From Clostridium uliginosum (GTDB taxonomy: Bacteria; Bacillota; Clostridia; Clostridiales; Clostridiaceae), in NCBI RefSeq assembly GCF_900112485.1, contig NZ_FOMG01000008.1, forward strand, positions 79,072-143,071: DNA of 64,000 nucleotides. The letters run 5' to 3'. The notes beneath the pieces were generated by a model. That model was not told where the DNA came from, made no database searches, and worked only from the letters and a program-made list of their open reading frames with translations. Each line of letters starts with the position of its first letter. Within the stretch, counting starts at the first letter, position 1. Both the position numbers and the translations under genes were made by a program. This document shows positions 38,946-49,533 of the stretch, piece by piece.

Positions 38946-41051
38946 ATGAGTAATGTTTTAAAAACTAACATCGCTGGAAAAGAGATGAAAGTTGAGTTCG
39001 GAAAAGTAGGTATGCTGTCAAATGCAGCTATATTTATGAGTTATGGTGATACTGTTATTTTAACTAATGTTAATGCATCAGAAGGACCTAGAGAAGGAAT
39101 AGATTTTTTTCCTCTAAGTGTTGAATATGAAGAAAGACTATATGCAGTAGGTAAGATACCTGGTGGATTTATAAAAAGAGAAGGTAGACCATCAGAAAAG
39201 GCTATATTGAATGGTAGAGCTGTTGATAGAACCCTAAGACCTTTATTTCCAAAGGGATATAGAAATGATGTTCAAGTAGTTTGTACAGTAGTTTCAGTAG
39301 AAAAGGACAATTTACCAGAAATTTTAGCAATTAATGCAGCATCAACTGCACTATGCTTATCAAGTATACCTTTTACAATTCCAGTTGCAGCTGTTCAAGT
39401 AGGAATTATAGATGGAAAATTCGTTGTAAATCCAGATGCAAAAGGACGTGAAGAAAGTACACTTCACTTAACTGTATGTGCAACAAAAGAGAGAGTAATG
39501 ATGATAGAAGCTGGTGGAAATGAAATTCCAGAAGATACTATGATCGATGCTATCAAATATGGATTTGATGAATGCCAAAATATAATTGCTTTCCAAGAAG
39601 AAGCTATGGCTAAGTTTGGTAAAGTAAAGAATACACCAGTATTATTTACTGTAGATGAAGAGATAGAAAAGGAAGTTAAAATATTTGCTTCAGATATGAT
39701 TAAAGAAGCTATGTATATAACTAACAAAGATGAAAGAAATGCAGCAATAGATGCAGTAAATCAAAAAGTTAAAGAAGAATTTGGCGAAAAGTACGAAGGA
39801 AAATTTGGAGATATAAAAGAAATTCTTTACACTATGCAAAAGAAAGTTGTTAGAAATATGCTTCTAAATGATAAAAGAAGACCTGATGGAAGAGCTTTTG
39901 ATGAAGTAAGACAACTTGGCTGTGAAGTAGGAATACTTCCAAGAACACATGGAACAGGATTATTTACAAGAGGATTAACTCAAGTAATGACTGTTGCAAC
40001 ATTAGGTTCAATTAGTGAGATTCAAATCTTAGACGGAATAGATGAAGCACAATCAAAAAGATATATGCATCACTATAACTTCCCAGGATATAGTGTTGGA
40101 GAAGTAAAACCTTTAAGAGGACCAGGTAGAAGAGAAATTGGTCATGGAGCTTTGGCAGAAAGAGCACTTGAACCATTAATCCCATCTGAAGAAGAATTCC
40201 CATATACAATTAGATTAGTATCAGAAGTATTAAGTTCAAATGGATCAACTTCACAAGCTTCAGTTTGTGGTTCAACATTAGCATTATTAGATGCAGGTGT
40301 TCCGCTTAAAAGACCAGCTGCAGGTATTGCAATGGGTTTAATCACATCAGAAGATTTATCACAAGAAGAAGTAATAACAGATATTCAAGGAATAGAAGAT
40401 TTCTTTGGAGATATGGACTTTAAGGTGGCAGGTACTACTGAAGGAATTACATCAATTCAAGTTGACACAAAACTTAAAGGATTTAGCTTTAATGTAGTAG
40501 AAAATGCTATACGTGGAGCTAGAAAAGCTAGATTAACTATTATAGATAAGATAAATGAATGTATTGAAGCACCAAGACAAGATGTTTCATTATATGCACC
40601 AAAAACTCAAACAATTCAAATAGATCCGGAAAAAATTAGATCTGTAATTGGAGCTGGTGGAAAGGTTATTAATAAGATCATACAAGATACAGGAGTTAAG
40701 ATAGATATAAAAGAAGACGGATCTGTATTTGTAAGTTCACCTGACCATAGTGGAGTTGCGGAAGCGATTAAGATAATTGAAGGTTTAACTAAGGATGTTA
40801 AAGTTGGTGAAGTTTACTTAGGTAAAGTCATTAAGATAACTACATTTGGAGCCTTTGTTGAAATTCTTCCGAATAAAGAAGGACTAGTGCATATATCTAA
40901 GTTAGATAAAGAAAGAGTTAATAAAGTAGAAGACATAGTTTCTGTAGGAGATGAGATTTTAGTTAAGGTTACTGAAATTGATTCACAGGGAAGAATAAAT
41001 CTTTCGAGAAAAGATGCACTATTAGATCAAGAAAATAAAGAAGAAAAATAA
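38946..41051 (+). CDS. pnp: Polyribonucleotide nucleotidyltransferase (PNPase)
   Basis: PNPase is a 3'-5' phosphorolytic exoribonuclease. The 701-residue protein has two RNase PH domains (about 1-215 and 310-545), the linker helical domain, a KH domain ([14 protein letters not shown], about 562) and an S1 domain ([21 protein letters not shown]). ATG 38946 is chosen: GGAGGG is 9 nt upstream, and an in-frame start at 38919 lies upstream of that SD. Confidence 0.97.
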   Translation: MSNVLKTNIAGKEMKVEFGKVGMLSNAAIFMSYGDTVILTNVNASEGPREGIDFFPLSVEYEERLYAVGKIPGGFIKREGRPSEKAILNGRAVDRTLRPLFPKGYRNDVQVVCTVVSVEKDNLPEILAINAASTALCLSSIPFTIPVAAVQVGIIDGKFVVNPDAKGREESTLHLTVCATKERVMMIEAGGNEIPEDTMIDAIKYGFDECQNIIAFQEEAMAKFGKVKNTPVLFTVDEEIEKEVKIFASDMIKEAMYITNKDERNAAIDAVNQKVKEEFGEKYEGKFGDIKEILYTMQKKVVRNMLLNDKRRPDGRAFDEVRQLGCEVGILPRTHGTGLFTRGLTQVMTVATLGSISEIQILDGIDEAQSKRYMHHYNFPGYSVGEVKPLRGPGRREIGHGALAERALEPLIPSEEEFPYTIRLVSEVLSSNGSTSQASVCGSTLALLDAGVPLKRPAAGIAMGLITSEDLSQEEVITDIQGIEDFFGDMDFKVAGTTEGITSIQVDTKLKGFSFNVVENAIRGARKARLTIIDKINECIEAPRQDVSLYAPKTQTIQIDPEKIRSVIGAGGKVINKIIQDTGVKIDIKEDGSVFVSSPDHSGVAEAIKIIEGLTKDVKVGEVYLGKVIKITTFGAFVEILPNKEGLVHISKLDKERVNKVEDIVSVGDEILVKVTEIDSQGRINLSRKDALLDQENKEEK

Positions 41052-41078
41052 AGGGCAATTTAATTGCCTTTTTTTTTA
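41050..41078 (+). terminator. Intrinsic terminator after pnp
   Basis: AAAGGGCAAT / ATTGCCTTT hairpin followed by a long T-run. Confidence 0.88.
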
Positions 41079-41288
41079 CTAAAAAGTACGTTAATTATAA
41101 TGAATTAAAGGACATAAATTAAGCTTAAAAGGATGAATTTCCCAACAATTTTAGACAGGGGATATAAGCCTTTTATAATCCTTAACATGTAGCTTAAGTT
41201 ATAATTAGTAGTAAATAAACTTATTTAAGAAAATTTTCTCATATTAAAATAATATTATGGGAAGAATATTTTTATAACTAAAGGCTAA

Positions 41289-41340
41289 GGCATTTTAAAG
41301 AAAATAATAAGATCAGTTTATTATTTTTTATAATGCATCA
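41289..41340. mobile_element. Family A repeat, compact copy R6
   Basis: GGCATTTTAAAGAAAATAAT, a short centre, TTATTATTTTTTATAATGC: palindromic ends of about 20 bp, left flank TAA, right end decayed (CATCAA). It lies 5 nt before the SD of the M16 peptidase gene. The gap 41080-41285 is otherwise A/T-rich with no clear signal. Confidence 0.6.
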
Positions 41341-41363
41341 AATGGAAGGAGGCAACAATATTT

Positions 41364-42671
41364 ATGTATAATATGTATACCTTAGAAAATGGACTTAGAA
41401 TTATAACTGAAAGAATTGAACATTTAAATTCAGTAAGTGTTGGAATTATGATTCAAAATGGCTCAAGAAATGAAACAGAAGAGTTAAATGGAATATCACA
41501 TTTTATTGAACATATGTTTTTTAAAGGTACAAAAAAGAGAACTCCAAAAGCAATTGTAGAGGAAGTAGAAAATGTAGGAGGACAAATTAATGCATTCACA
41601 AGTAAAGAAGCTACTTGTTATTATATAAAAGCGTTAAACACTCATTTAGATTTAGCAATAGACATTCTTTCAGATATGATATTAAATGCAAAATTTGATC
41701 CAGAAGAAATTGAAAAGGAAAAAGGTGTAGTTACTGAAGAAATTAATATGGGTGAAGATTCACCAGAAGATGTTTTAGATGATGAACAGTCAAAAGTCTC
41801 TTTTGGAAACAATTCATTGTCATACCCTATACTTGGAACTATATCAAAGGTCAAATCTTTTGATAGAGAAAAAATATTAAATTTTATTGATGAAAAATAT
41901 ACTCCATATAATTCAGTTTTATCAATATGTGGTAAATTTGATGAGGATGAATTAAAAAAATTAATAGAAGAATCTTTTGGAGATTGGAAAGCTAAAGAAG
42001 TATACAAACCTAATTATACTACTCCTATAATACAGTCTGAAGCTGGATATGTTAATAAAGATATAGAACAACTTCATATTTCTTTAGGATTAAAAGGCTT
42101 ACCTTATGGAGATAGGAATAATTATGCATTGGTATTATTAAATAATATTTTAGGTGGAGGAGCTTCATCAATTCTTTTCCAAAAAGTCAGAGAAGAATTA
42201 GGTTTATGTTATTCTGTATATTCTTATCTACAACCATTTCAAGGAATTGGTACAGTAAATATTTATACTGGACTTAGTAAAATTTATGCACCAAAAGCAT
42301 TAGAGGTTATAGATAAAGAGATTATTAAATTTGCAAAAAACGGAATAACTAAGAATCAACTTGAAATAAACAAAGAAAAAATTAAAGCAACATATATTTT
42401 AGGATTGGAAAGTACTAGTTCAAGGATGTTTGCAAATGCAAAGAATTATCTTTTAAAAAGTACTGTATTTACGCAAGAGCAGGTTATAAAAAAGATAGAT
42501 GATATAGATGAACAAAATATTAATTATGTCTTAGATAATTGTTTTAAATCTGGAGTGTTAAATGCTAGTTATGTTGGTAAAGATGTAGATTTTAACTCAT
42601 TAAATAATGTGATTTTAAAAGATACTAAAGCATATAATAATTCTTTAAATCAAGATAAAGTTCAGATATAA
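41364..42671 (+). CDS. ymxG: M16 family zinc peptidase (YmxG/MlpA-like)
   Basis: The 435-residue protein has the inverted zinc motif HFIEH (about 47-51) and the downstream glutamate in KGVVTEEINMGED, followed by the inactive C-terminal M16 half (LGGGASSILFQKVREELGLCYSV). The Bacillus homologue (MlpA/YmxG) lies at the same place behind pnp; its substrate is not known. ATG 41364 is 11 nt from AAGGAGG; ATG 41373 is an alternative start. Confidence 0.92.
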   Translation: MYNMYTLENGLRIITERIEHLNSVSVGIMIQNGSRNETEELNGISHFIEHMFFKGTKKRTPKAIVEEVENVGGQINAFTSKEATCYYIKALNTHLDLAIDILSDMILNAKFDPEEIEKEKGVVTEEINMGEDSPEDVLDDEQSKVSFGNNSLSYPILGTISKVKSFDREKILNFIDEKYTPYNSVLSICGKFDEDELKKLIEESFGDWKAKEVYKPNYTTPIIQSEAGYVNKDIEQLHISLGLKGLPYGDRNNYALVLLNNILGGGASSILFQKVREELGLCYSVYSYLQPFQGIGTVNIYTGLSKIYAPKALEVIDKEIIKFAKNGITKNQLEINKEKIKATYILGLESTSSRMFANAKNYLLKSTVFTQEQVIKKIDDIDEQNINYVLDNCFKSGVLNASYVGKDVDFNSLNNVILKDTKAYNNSLNQDKVQI

Positions 42672-42706
42672 AGTGATTTTTAGTGTCAGTTGAAGTTTGC
42701 TTAAAA

Positions 42707-42876
42707 GTTTATTACTATAACTAAAATTTAGAAGAACTTATCAAGAACGTGTAGTCGTTATCCCCACTTAAAATAGGTTGTGGGTATTGCAGATGATAGC
42801 TATCAAATAAATAATTCTGTAATAAACCACCTTCTTTTATCATATTATGTTATGAGTAATAAAGGAGGTAGTTATT
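42707..42876 (+). promoter_or_regulatory. Candidate structured ymxH leader with possible SD sequestration
   Basis: GTTTATTAC (42707-42715) is complementary to GTAATAAAC (42819-42827), enclosing about 100 nt with a hairpin CCCAC/GTGGG (about 42762-42784) and a small palindrome GATAGCTATC. Directly behind, ACCACCTTCTTTTAT (42826-42840) can pair with ATAAAGGAGGTAGT (42859-42872), covering the ymxH SD in about 13 pairs. I do not recognise a known riboswitch class. Confidence 0.4.
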
Positions 42877-43158
42877 ATGGGTGAAGAAAGTAATATTAAA
42901 TATTTAAGTGATATAGAAAGATATGAATTAATCAATATTAATGATGGTGAAAAATATGACTATTTATTAAATAATGATTTGATAATAGATGATGAAGGTA
43001 ACTTTAAGTTTTTGATTGTTAATCTAAATGGGGGAAAATTTAACATGTTTAGTAACAAGGAATTTTTAGAAATTCCTTGGCAATGTGTAAAAAAGATTGG
43101 AGCAAAAACTATAATACTTGATGCTGATGATGATGTAGTTAAGAAAGTTAAATTGTAG
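42877..43158 (+). CDS. ymxH: YlmC/YmxH family PRC-barrel sporulation protein
   Basis: The 93-residue protein has a PRC-barrel-like pattern: YLSDIERYELININDGEKYDYL, LIIDDEGNFKFLIVNLNGG, then FLEIPWQCVKKIGAKTIIL. Family members are widespread in spore formers, and the gene lies between ymxG and the dapG region in Bacillus as well. The molecular role is unknown. SD AAAGGAGGT, 7 nt spacing, may be masked by the leader (separate entry). Confidence 0.88.
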   Translation: MGEESNIKYLSDIERYELININDGEKYDYLLNNDLIIDDEGNFKFLIVNLNGGKFNMFSNKEFLEIPWQCVKKIGAKTIILDADDDVVKKVKL

Positions 43159-43184
43159 TTTTTAACTTATATAAAAAGATATTA

Positions 43185-43239
43185 GGCATATTCAAAAAAG
43201 TAATAAGTCAGTATGCTAGGTTATTTTCTTTCATATGCC
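43185..43239. mobile_element. Family A repeat, compact copy R7
   Basis: 55 bp between TTA direct repeats (43182-43184, 43240-43242), ends GGCATATTCAAAAAAG and the complement GGCATATGAAAGAAAAT, centre AAGTCAGTATGCTAGG. It lies between ymxH and dapG. Confidence 0.7.
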
Positions 43240-43284
43240 TTATGTAAGTTACACATAATTTGAATAGTCATATTACTTAGAATG

Positions 43285-43381
43285 AAGGGAGGACGTTTAT
43301 CAAAACATTTCAGGCGCCTAAAAGATTAAAATTAAATTTTATTATTTGATTTTAAAAATGTTTTGGTAAGCAAATATATAA
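43285..43381 (+). promoter_or_regulatory. dapG initiation region: SD separated from GTG by a long hairpin
   Basis: AAGGGAGG (43285-43292) is the only good SD before dapG, but the start GTG is at 43382. Positions 43295-43310 pair with 43356-43371 over 16 bp (core TTATCAAAACATTT with AAATGTTTTGGTAA, two G-U), loop 45 nt containing GGCGCC. A TAA stop directly precedes the GTG in frame, so no earlier start is possible. Folded, the SD-GTG distance is about 12 nt. Confidence 0.5.
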
Positions 43382-44581
43382 GTGAAGATAGTTGTGCAAA
43401 AGTTTGGAGGAACTTCAGTTTCAACTGAGGAAAGAAGACAAAAGGTAATTGAAAAAGTAAAAATAGCAATTAAAGAAGGATATAGACCCGTTGTAATAGT
43501 TTCTGCAATGGGAAGAAAAGGTGCACCATATGCAACTGATACCTTATTATCTTTAGTTGATGATAAATTTAAAAATTCAAACAAATTAGCTCAGGACTTA
43601 CTTATGTGTTGTGGTGAGTTTATTAGTGCGGTTGTAATTAGTAATGATTTATATAATGCAGGAATAGATGCAGTGCCTTTAACTGGTGGACAAGCTGGTA
43701 TTATAACTAATAATAATTTTACTGATGCTAAATGTATAGATACTAATCCAAAGAAAATTATAGACTTAGTATCTCAAGGAAGGGTGCCTGTAGTTGCAGG
43801 ATTTCAAGGAGTTGCAGAAAATGGATATTTGACTACTCTTGGAAGAGGGGGAAGCGATACTTCAGCTTCTATTTTAGGTGTAGCTCTGCAAGCTGAAACG
43901 ATTGAAATATATACTGATGTTGATGGAATTATGACAGCAGATCCAAGATTGGTTGAAGATGCTACTTTAATTGATGTAATAAGTTATAATGAAGTATTTC
44001 AACTAGCAGATCAAGGAGCTAGTGTGATTCATCCTAGAGCAGTAGAACTTGCTATGAAAGCAAATATTCCTTTATTAATTAAGAATACAATGAGCAATTG
44101 CAGAGGAACATTAATTAACAATTTTGGTGATAGAGAAAACGAAAGAATTATAACTGGAATAACGCATCAAAAAAATAGAATACAAGTTTTAATTAAGGCT
44201 TCTGAAAATGAAGGTAATACCAAGTATAAAGACATATTAGATTTAGTAGCTGCAAATAAAATCAGTTTAGATTTAATAAATATATTTCCTGATAGACAAA
44301 TTTTTACTATAGATGCTAAGGCTAAGCAGATTTTAGAAAACATTTTAAATAGTTTTAAACTTAAATACTATTTAGTTGAAGATTGTAGTACTATAGCTGT
44401 TATTGGTTCGAGAATGAACGGACGACCTGGAGTTATGGCTAAAATTATAAAAGCATTGATTAATAATAATATAGAGGTTTTACAAACAGCTGATTCCAAT
44501 ATGACAATTTGGTGTTTAATTCATGCAGATAATGTTAAAGAAGCAATAAATGTTTTACATAAGACATTTAATTTAGCTTAG
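43382..44581 (+). CDS. dapG: Aspartate kinase (DapG-type, aspartokinase I)
   Basis: Aspartokinase opens the lysine/diaminopimelate/methionine/threonine pathway. The 399-residue protein has KFGGTSVSTEERR (N-terminus), TTLGRGGSDTSA, and two C-terminal ACT domains (about 265-399; VIGSRMNGRPGVMAKI). The start is GTG, with an SD only behind a hairpin. Its place behind ymxH equals Bacillus dapG, but spoVFA, spoVFB, asd and dapA are missing. The TAG stop is formed with repeat R8. Confidence 0.93.
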   Translation: MKIVVQKFGGTSVSTEERRQKVIEKVKIAIKEGYRPVVIVSAMGRKGAPYATDTLLSLVDDKFKNSNKLAQDLLMCCGEFISAVVISNDLYNAGIDAVPLTGGQAGIITNNNFTDAKCIDTNPKKIIDLVSQGRVPVVAGFQGVAENGYLTTLGRGGSDTSASILGVALQAETIEIYTDVDGIMTADPRLVEDATLIDVISYNEVFQLADQGASVIHPRAVELAMKANIPLLIKNTMSNCRGTLINNFGDRENERIITGITHQKNRIQVLIKASENEGNTKYKDILDLVAANKISLDLINIFPDRQIFTIDAKAKQILENILNSFKLKYYLVEDCSTIAVIGSRMNGRPGVMAKIIKALINNNIEVLQTADSNMTIWCLIHADNVKEAINVLHKTFNLA

Positions 44582-44735
44582 GCATATTCAAAAAATAACA
44601 AGTAAGTATGCTAGTTTATTTTGGGTCATACTGTGTTAAAAAGTTTAGCGAATAGATAAGCTATGAGCTAAACTTTTTTTTCTTGCTCTTACACAAGTCA
44701 CATTCCAAAAAATAACAATCAGTATGTTTGTATAT
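44581..44735. mobile_element. Family A composite copy R8 at the dapG stop codon
   Basis: It starts GGCATATTCAAAAAATAACA at the dapG TA(G), left flank TTA (44578-44580). A second family-like segment (CATTCCAAAAAATAACAATC, CAGTATG) begins at 44701. Between them lies a terminator. No intact right end is found, so this looks like a rearranged or doubly inserted copy. Confidence 0.5.
44637..44682 (+). terminator. Intrinsic terminator after dapG
   Basis: AAAAAGTTTAGC / GCTAAACTTTTT with an inner ATAG/CTAT pair and a run of T. It lies within the R8 repeat region. Confidence 0.82.
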
Positions 44736-44737
44736 TT

Positions 44738-44776
44738 GGTTCTGTTTTAATATCAACACACATTTAAAACACAGCC
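44738..44776. mobile_element. Family B remnant, copy B3
   Basis: 39 bp: GGTTCTGTTTTAATATC at the left and TTTAAAACACAGCC at the right, 11 of 13 terminal bases matching as inverted repeats and matching the ends of B1 and B2. No clear target duplication. Confidence 0.5.
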
Positions 44777-44891
44777 AAATATTTTAATGATTTACAATGT
44801 ATGATAATTAATTAATAATTGTATATTGATTTAAATGTTTAGGTATAAAACAATTCCTTTGGTACAAAATAGCTGTATGGGAGGAATGTCT

Positions 44892-45593
44892 ATGAATGCT
44901 AATATGTTTAATAGTGAAAAAAAGAATGAAAATAAAAATTCAGAAGCTCAAGATAAAATTGAATCTATAAAAGAACTTGGAAATACAGCTGTCACTACTC
45001 CGAACAGGGGAATACAAGTATTATCAATAATAGGTCAAATAGAAGGTCATGTAGTATTACCACCTCAAACAAAAGCTACACGGTATGAACATATAATACC
45101 ACAATTAATTGACATGGAACAAAATGATAATGTAAAAGGAATTTTAATAGTTCTAAATACTGTTGGTGGAGATGTTGAAGCAGGTCTTGCTATAGCAGAG
45201 ATGATAAGTAGTATGTCAAAACCTACAGTTTCAATAGTAACTGGAGGAGGACATTCGATAGGAGTACCACTTGCAACCTCGGCAGATTTCTCTTTTATAA
45301 CTCCGTCTGCAACTATGATAGTTCATCCAGTTAGAATGAATGGTTTTATAATTGGAGTAGCTCAAACGTTTGAGTATTTTAAAAAGATGCAAGAGAGAAT
45401 AAATGAATTCATTGTAAGAACATCCAATATAAAAGAAGAAGAGTTAGAAAAATTCATGCTAGAAACGAATGAATTACTAAATGATGTAGGAACAATTTTA
45501 ATTGGAAAGCAGGCAGTAGATTGTGGGTTAATTGATGAGGTTGGAGGAATAAGTGAAGCATTAAATAAACTGAAAGAATTAACTGAAAATTAA
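44892..45593 (+). CDS. tepA: ClpP-class serine protease TepA (YmfB)
   Basis: The 233-residue protein has the ClpP/crotonase fold of the TepA family: LIVLNTVGGDVEAGLAIAEMI, the nucleophile region GGGHSIGVPLA, and ATMIVHPVRMNG with the catalytic His. In Bacillus TepA is linked to protein translocation and lies next to spoIIIE, as here. ATG 44892 is 7 nt from GGGAGG; longer in-frame starts lack an SD. There is no signal peptide. Confidence 0.92.
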   Translation: MNANMFNSEKKNENKNSEAQDKIESIKELGNTAVTTPNRGIQVLSIIGQIEGHVVLPPQTKATRYEHIIPQLIDMEQNDNVKGILIVLNTVGGDVEAGLAIAEMISSMSKPTVSIVTGGGHSIGVPLATSADFSFITPSATMIVHPVRMNGFIIGVAQTFEYFKKMQERINEFIVRTSNIKEEELEKFMLETNELLNDVGTILIGKQAVDCGLIDEVGGISEALNKLKELTEN

Positions 45594-45599
45594 TTATTT

Positions 45600-45641
45600 A
45601 ATCAGCTATAGAAAAATCTATAGCTGATTTTTCTTTTTAGT
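45600..45641 (+). terminator. Intrinsic terminator after tepA
   Basis: AATCAGCTATAG / CTATAGCTGATT stem with TTTCTTTTT behind it. Confidence 0.88.
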
Positions 45642-45704
45642 GGTATCTTATTAAAGGAGAAATTTTATTTGATGTAGAAGTAAATAAAAGTGAGGTGATT
45701 AAAT

Positions 45705-48056
45705 GTGAGTAGAACTGAAAGTAAGAGAAGCACTAAAAATAAAAAGAAAAATGAGAATAATATAAAAAAGGATATAGTAGGGATAACATATGTAGCAGCT
45801 GGTTTGATACTTGCTATAGCTATATACACCTCCTTAGCAGGAATATTATCTTCTTTAGCTCAAAACCTATCTTATTTATTAATAGGAGTTGGTTCTTATA
45901 CAATACCTATATATTTAATATATTTTGGATTTCAATATATTAAGACAAGAGGGGATATTAGGTTCGGAAAAAAGTTTTTTGGAATTTCAATTTTAGCAAT
46001 TATTATAATGTTAACTTGCGCAATTATAAGTATTCAAACAATGGAAGATCCTAATGATTTTGGAAAGAACCTTAAGTTTATTATTGATAATAAAGGTGGA
46101 TTACATGGAGGATTGATATCATATTTTATAAGTTATCCATTGTATAAGTTTATAGGAGCCATAGGTTCTTACATACTATTTTTTACTGGTTCAGCAATTT
46201 CTATTATTTTAATTTTTGATGTTACTTTATATGATTTAGGAATGGAAGCTAAAAAAAGGGGAGAAAAATTAAAAAAAGAAAGAACTTTAAAAGTTAATAA
46301 TAATAAAATATTAAAATCAAGAGAAAATGATTTTATAAACGTAGTTGAAAAGATGGAAGATCCCTTATTAAATGATAAAGATAAAAATGAATTTTTATCT
46401 GGAGTAAATAAAAAGATAAAAATTTTAGATTTTATGAAGAATGATACATTTAAAGATGATTCAGAACTTGAGGCATCATCTGATCTTGAAATTGAAGGAT
46501 TATTAGGAGAAGTGAATACAACACAACATCGTAAAAAAGAAAAGCTAGATAATGATGTTAAAGAAACTATGAACAATGAAATAGAAGAAAAACTTTTAGG
46601 AAATAAAGAAATAATACCTTACACCCATCCTAATTTAGAACTATTAAAAATAAACAGTAATACAAAGCTTAAGAGTTCAGATAAAAAAGAATTAATAGAA
46701 AATGCAAGTAAGCTTGAAGAGATTTTATCTAATTTTGGAGTAGATGCTAAGGTTACTCAAGTTACTAAAGGACCATCTGTAACAAGATTTGAATTACAAC
46801 CAAGTCCAGGTGTTAAGGTTAGCAAAATAGTGAATTTATCTGATGATATAGCATTAGGTCTTGCAGCTTCAGGAATCAGAATAGAAGCACCAATTCCGGG
46901 TAAAGCAGCAATTGGAATAGAAGTTCCCAATTCACATCAATTACCAGTATTTTTGAGAGAAGTATTAGAATCAAAAGAATTTATTAACTCTGATAAAAAA
47001 TTAGCTTTTGCACTTGGAAAAGATATTTCTGGTAAGTGTGTTGTTGGGGATTTAAGTAAGATGCCTCATACATTAATTGCAGGAGCAACAGGATCTGGTA
47101 AGAGTGTATGTATAAATTCATTAATAATAAGTTTATTATATAAATATAGCCCTGATGAAGTTAAACTGCTTATGGTAGATCCTAAAGTGGTTGAGCTTAA
47201 TGTATATAATGGAATACCGCATCTTTTGATTCCAGTTGTTACTGACCCCAAGAAAGCAGCTGCTGCACTTAATTGGGCAGTTAATGAAATGACAAAGAGA
47301 TATCAACTTTTTGCTGATATGGGAGTTAGAAATATGGAATCATATAATGACCTATTTAATAAGGGAATAATACAAGAAAAACTTCCTTATATAGTAATTA
47401 TAGTAGATGAGCTTGCAGATTTAATGATGGTATGTCCAAATGATGTAGAAGACTATATAGGAAGGCTAGCACAAATGGCAAGGGCTGCAGGAATGCATCT
47501 GGTAATAGCAACTCAAAGACCGTCTGTAGATGTAATAACGGGTGTAATTAAAGCTAATATACCATCTAGAATATCATTTGCAGTTTCTTCTCAAATAGAT
47601 TCTAGAACTATTTTAGATGGTTCAGGAGCAGAAAAGCTTCTTGGTAAGGGGGATATGTTATATTATCCTGTAGGAGAAAGCAAACCACTCAGAGTACAAG
47701 GCTGTTTTATATCAGAAGAAGAAGTTGAGCAAGTAGTTTCATTTATTAAGACTAAGCAAGGGGATACAATTTACGAAGAAGACATTATTGAACACATTAA
47801 TAGTGAATCACAGGGCAACTTAACTAGTGAGGATGATGTGGATGAATTACTTAGAGATGCAATGAACGCTGTAGTGGAATATGAGCAAGCATCAACATCT
47901 TTTCTTCAAAGAAAGCTTAGAATAGGATTTAATAGAGCTTCTAGAATTATGGATCAATTAGAAGAAAGAGGGATTATATCACAAAAAGATGGTAGTAGAC
48001 CAAGACAAGTATTGATTACTAAAGAAGAGTTAACAAACAATCAAGAAGAAAAATAA
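45705..48056 (+). CDS. spoIIIE: DNA translocase FtsK/SpoIIIE
   Basis: This membrane-anchored motor pumps chromosomal DNA through the division or sporulation septum. The 783-residue protein has a basic N-terminus, about four membrane segments (about 25-175), a charged linker (180-300), and the motor with Walker A GATGSGKS (about 463), Walker [14 protein letters not shown] and the C-terminal winged-helix gamma domain ([25 protein letters not shown]) that reads KOPS/SRS sites. The start is GTG 45705, behind GAGGTGATT; an overlapping ATG at 45703 is closed at once by TGA. Confidence 0.96.
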   Translation: MSRTESKRSTKNKKKNENNIKKDIVGITYVAAGLILAIAIYTSLAGILSSLAQNLSYLLIGVGSYTIPIYLIYFGFQYIKTRGDIRFGKKFFGISILAIIIMLTCAIISIQTMEDPNDFGKNLKFIIDNKGGLHGGLISYFISYPLYKFIGAIGSYILFFTGSAISIILIFDVTLYDLGMEAKKRGEKLKKERTLKVNNNKILKSRENDFINVVEKMEDPLLNDKDKNEFLSGVNKKIKILDFMKNDTFKDDSELEASSDLEIEGLLGEVNTTQHRKKEKLDNDVKETMNNEIEEKLLGNKEIIPYTHPNLELLKINSNTKLKSSDKKELIENASKLEEILSNFGVDAKVTQVTKGPSVTRFELQPSPGVKVSKIVNLSDDIALGLAASGIRIEAPIPGKAAIGIEVPNSHQLPVFLREVLESKEFINSDKKLAFALGKDISGKCVVGDLSKMPHTLIAGATGSGKSVCINSLIISLLYKYSPDEVKLLMVDPKVVELNVYNGIPHLLIPVVTDPKKAAAALNWAVNEMTKRYQLFADMGVRNMESYNDLFNKGIIQEKLPYIVIIVDELADLMMVCPNDVEDYIGRLAQMARAAGMHLVIATQRPSVDVITGVIKANIPSRISFAVSSQIDSRTILDGSGAEKLLGKGDMLYYPVGESKPLRVQGCFISEEEVEQVVSFIKTKQGDTIYEEDIIEHINSESQGNLTSEDDVDELLRDAMNAVVEYEQASTSFLQRKLRIGFNRASRIMDQLEERGIISQKDGSRPRQVLITKEELTNNQEEK

Positions 48057-48131
48057 TTTTAATATGATTTAGTAAATGAAGAAATGAAATTGCTCTTTAA
48101 AAATAAATAAAAATTAAGTTAATTATTAGAG

Positions 48132-48161
48132 TTGTAAAAACTATAATTAATTTGTTATAAT
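48132..48161 (+). promoter_or_regulatory. rimO-pgsA promoter
   Basis: TTGTAA (48132-48137), 18 nt, TATAAT (48156-48161) with an extended -10 TGT. It lies 32 nt before the TTG start of rimO. Confidence 0.6.
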
Positions 48162-48192
48162 TAAAAGCATTAAAACACAGGAGGATAACGAC

Positions 48193-49533
48193 TTGACGAA
48201 GTATAAAGTAGGAATGGTAAGTTTAGGATGTGACAAGAATAGGGTAGATTCTGAAATCATCCTTGGAAAAATGAACAAAGAGTATGAAATAACTAATAAC
48301 CCTAAGGAAGCCGATGTAATAATTGTAAATACTTGTGGCTTCATAGAAGCAGCAAAACAAGAATCAATAGATACTATTTTAGAAATGGCAGAATATAAAA
48401 ATAATTATAAATGCAAGTTGCTTATAGCAACAGGATGTCTAATACAAAGATATGGAAATGAATTAACAAATCTTATACCAGAAATAGACATAATGTTAGG
48501 CGTAAATGATTATAATAAAATAAATGAAGTTATAACAGACTTTATAGAGGGAAATAAAAAAGCAGCAGAACTTTTAAATTATTCAGATGACAATATCAAT
48601 GAAGGAGAAAGAGTTCTTACAACTCAAAAAGAAAGTGCTTATATAAGAATAGCAGAAGGATGCAATAATTTTTGTACTTACTGCATTATTCCTAAAATTA
48701 GAGGTAAATTTAGAAGTAGAAAAATGGAGAATATTATAAATGAAGCTAAGGATTTAGCCACAAGAGGGGTTAAAGAGTTGATTTTAATAGCTCAAGATAC
48801 AACATTATATGGTAGTGATATCTATGGTGAAAAAAATCTCCATGTATTATTAAAAGAATTATCAAAAATTGAAGGTATTAAGTGGATTAGAGTTCTTTAT
48901 TGTTATCCAGAAGAAATATATGATGAATTAATTAGTGAAATGGCAAACAATAAAAAAGTAGTTAAATATTTAGATTTACCTATTCAACACATAAGTGATA
49001 ATGTTTTAAAACTTATGGGAAGAAAAACTACACAAAAGGATATAACTAATAAGATAAACAAATTAAGAAACAATATACCAGATATGATAATAAGAACAAC
49101 TTTTATAGTTGGTTTTCCACAAGAAAGTGAAACTGACTTTAATGAAATAATAAAATTTCTAGAAGAATACAAACTTGATAAAGTTGGAGTATTTAAATAC
49201 TCAAGAGAGGAAAACACGCCTGCTTCTATAATGGATGGTCAGATACCAGAAGAGATTAAAAGTGAAAGAGAAGAAAAATTAATGACTATCCAAGAAAAAA
49301 TTTCCAATAGTATAAATAAATTGAAAATTGGTAAGTTATATGATATTCTAGTGGAAGAATACAATGGAGAATATTATAAAGGAAGAAACGTTGAAATGGC
49401 ACCAGAGATAGATGGAAATGTTTTGTTCAAATCATCTAAAAGTGTTAATATAGGTGAGTTTGTTAAAGTTAAAATAATTAAAAATATGGATTATGATTTA
49501 GTAGGAGTTGTTGAAGATGAACCTTGCAAATAA
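48193..49533 (+). CDS. rimO: Ribosomal protein S12 methylthiotransferase RimO
   Basis: RimO adds a methylthio group to Asp of S12, using two [4Fe-4S] clusters. The 446-residue protein has the UPF0004 domain ([28 protein letters not shown]: three cluster Cys), the radical-SAM motif [10 protein letters not shown] (C157, C161, C164), and a C-terminal TRAM domain. The GCDKNRVD motif favours RimO over MiaB or MtaB. TTG start, 8 nt behind AGGAGG. It overlaps pgsA by 17 nt. Confidence 0.95.
   Translation: MTKYKVGMVSLGCDKNRVDSEIILGKMNKEYEITNNPKEADVIIVNTCGFIEAAKQESIDTILEMAEYKNNYKCKLLIATGCLIQRYGNELTNLIPEIDIMLGVNDYNKINEVITDFIEGNKKAAELLNYSDDNINEGERVLTTQKESAYIRIAEGCNNFCTYCIIPKIRGKFRSRKMENIINEAKDLATRGVKELILIAQDTTLYGSDIYGEKNLHVLLKELSKIEGIKWIRVLYCYPEEIYDELISEMANNKKVVKYLDLPIQHISDNVLKLMGRKTTQKDITNKINKLRNNIPDMIIRTTFIVGFPQESETDFNEIIKFLEEYKLDKVGVFKYSREENTPASIMDGQIPEEIKSEREEKLMTIQEKISNSINKLKIGKLYDILVEEYNGEYYKGRNVEMAPEIDGNVLFKSSKSVNIGEFVKVKIIKNMDYDLVGVVEDEPCK

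Noticed and set aside
41104..41215. Partial inverted similarity (TTAAGC, AAGGAT) in the pnp-ymxG gap
   Set aside because: Pairing is short and interrupted and cannot be told from chance in A/T-rich DNA.
43282..43329. 15-codon Lys/Arg-rich frame in the dapG leader, possible leader peptide
   Set aside because: It has no SD of its own and overlaps the SD and hairpin used for the bridge model; the base composition explains the Lys/Arg codons.
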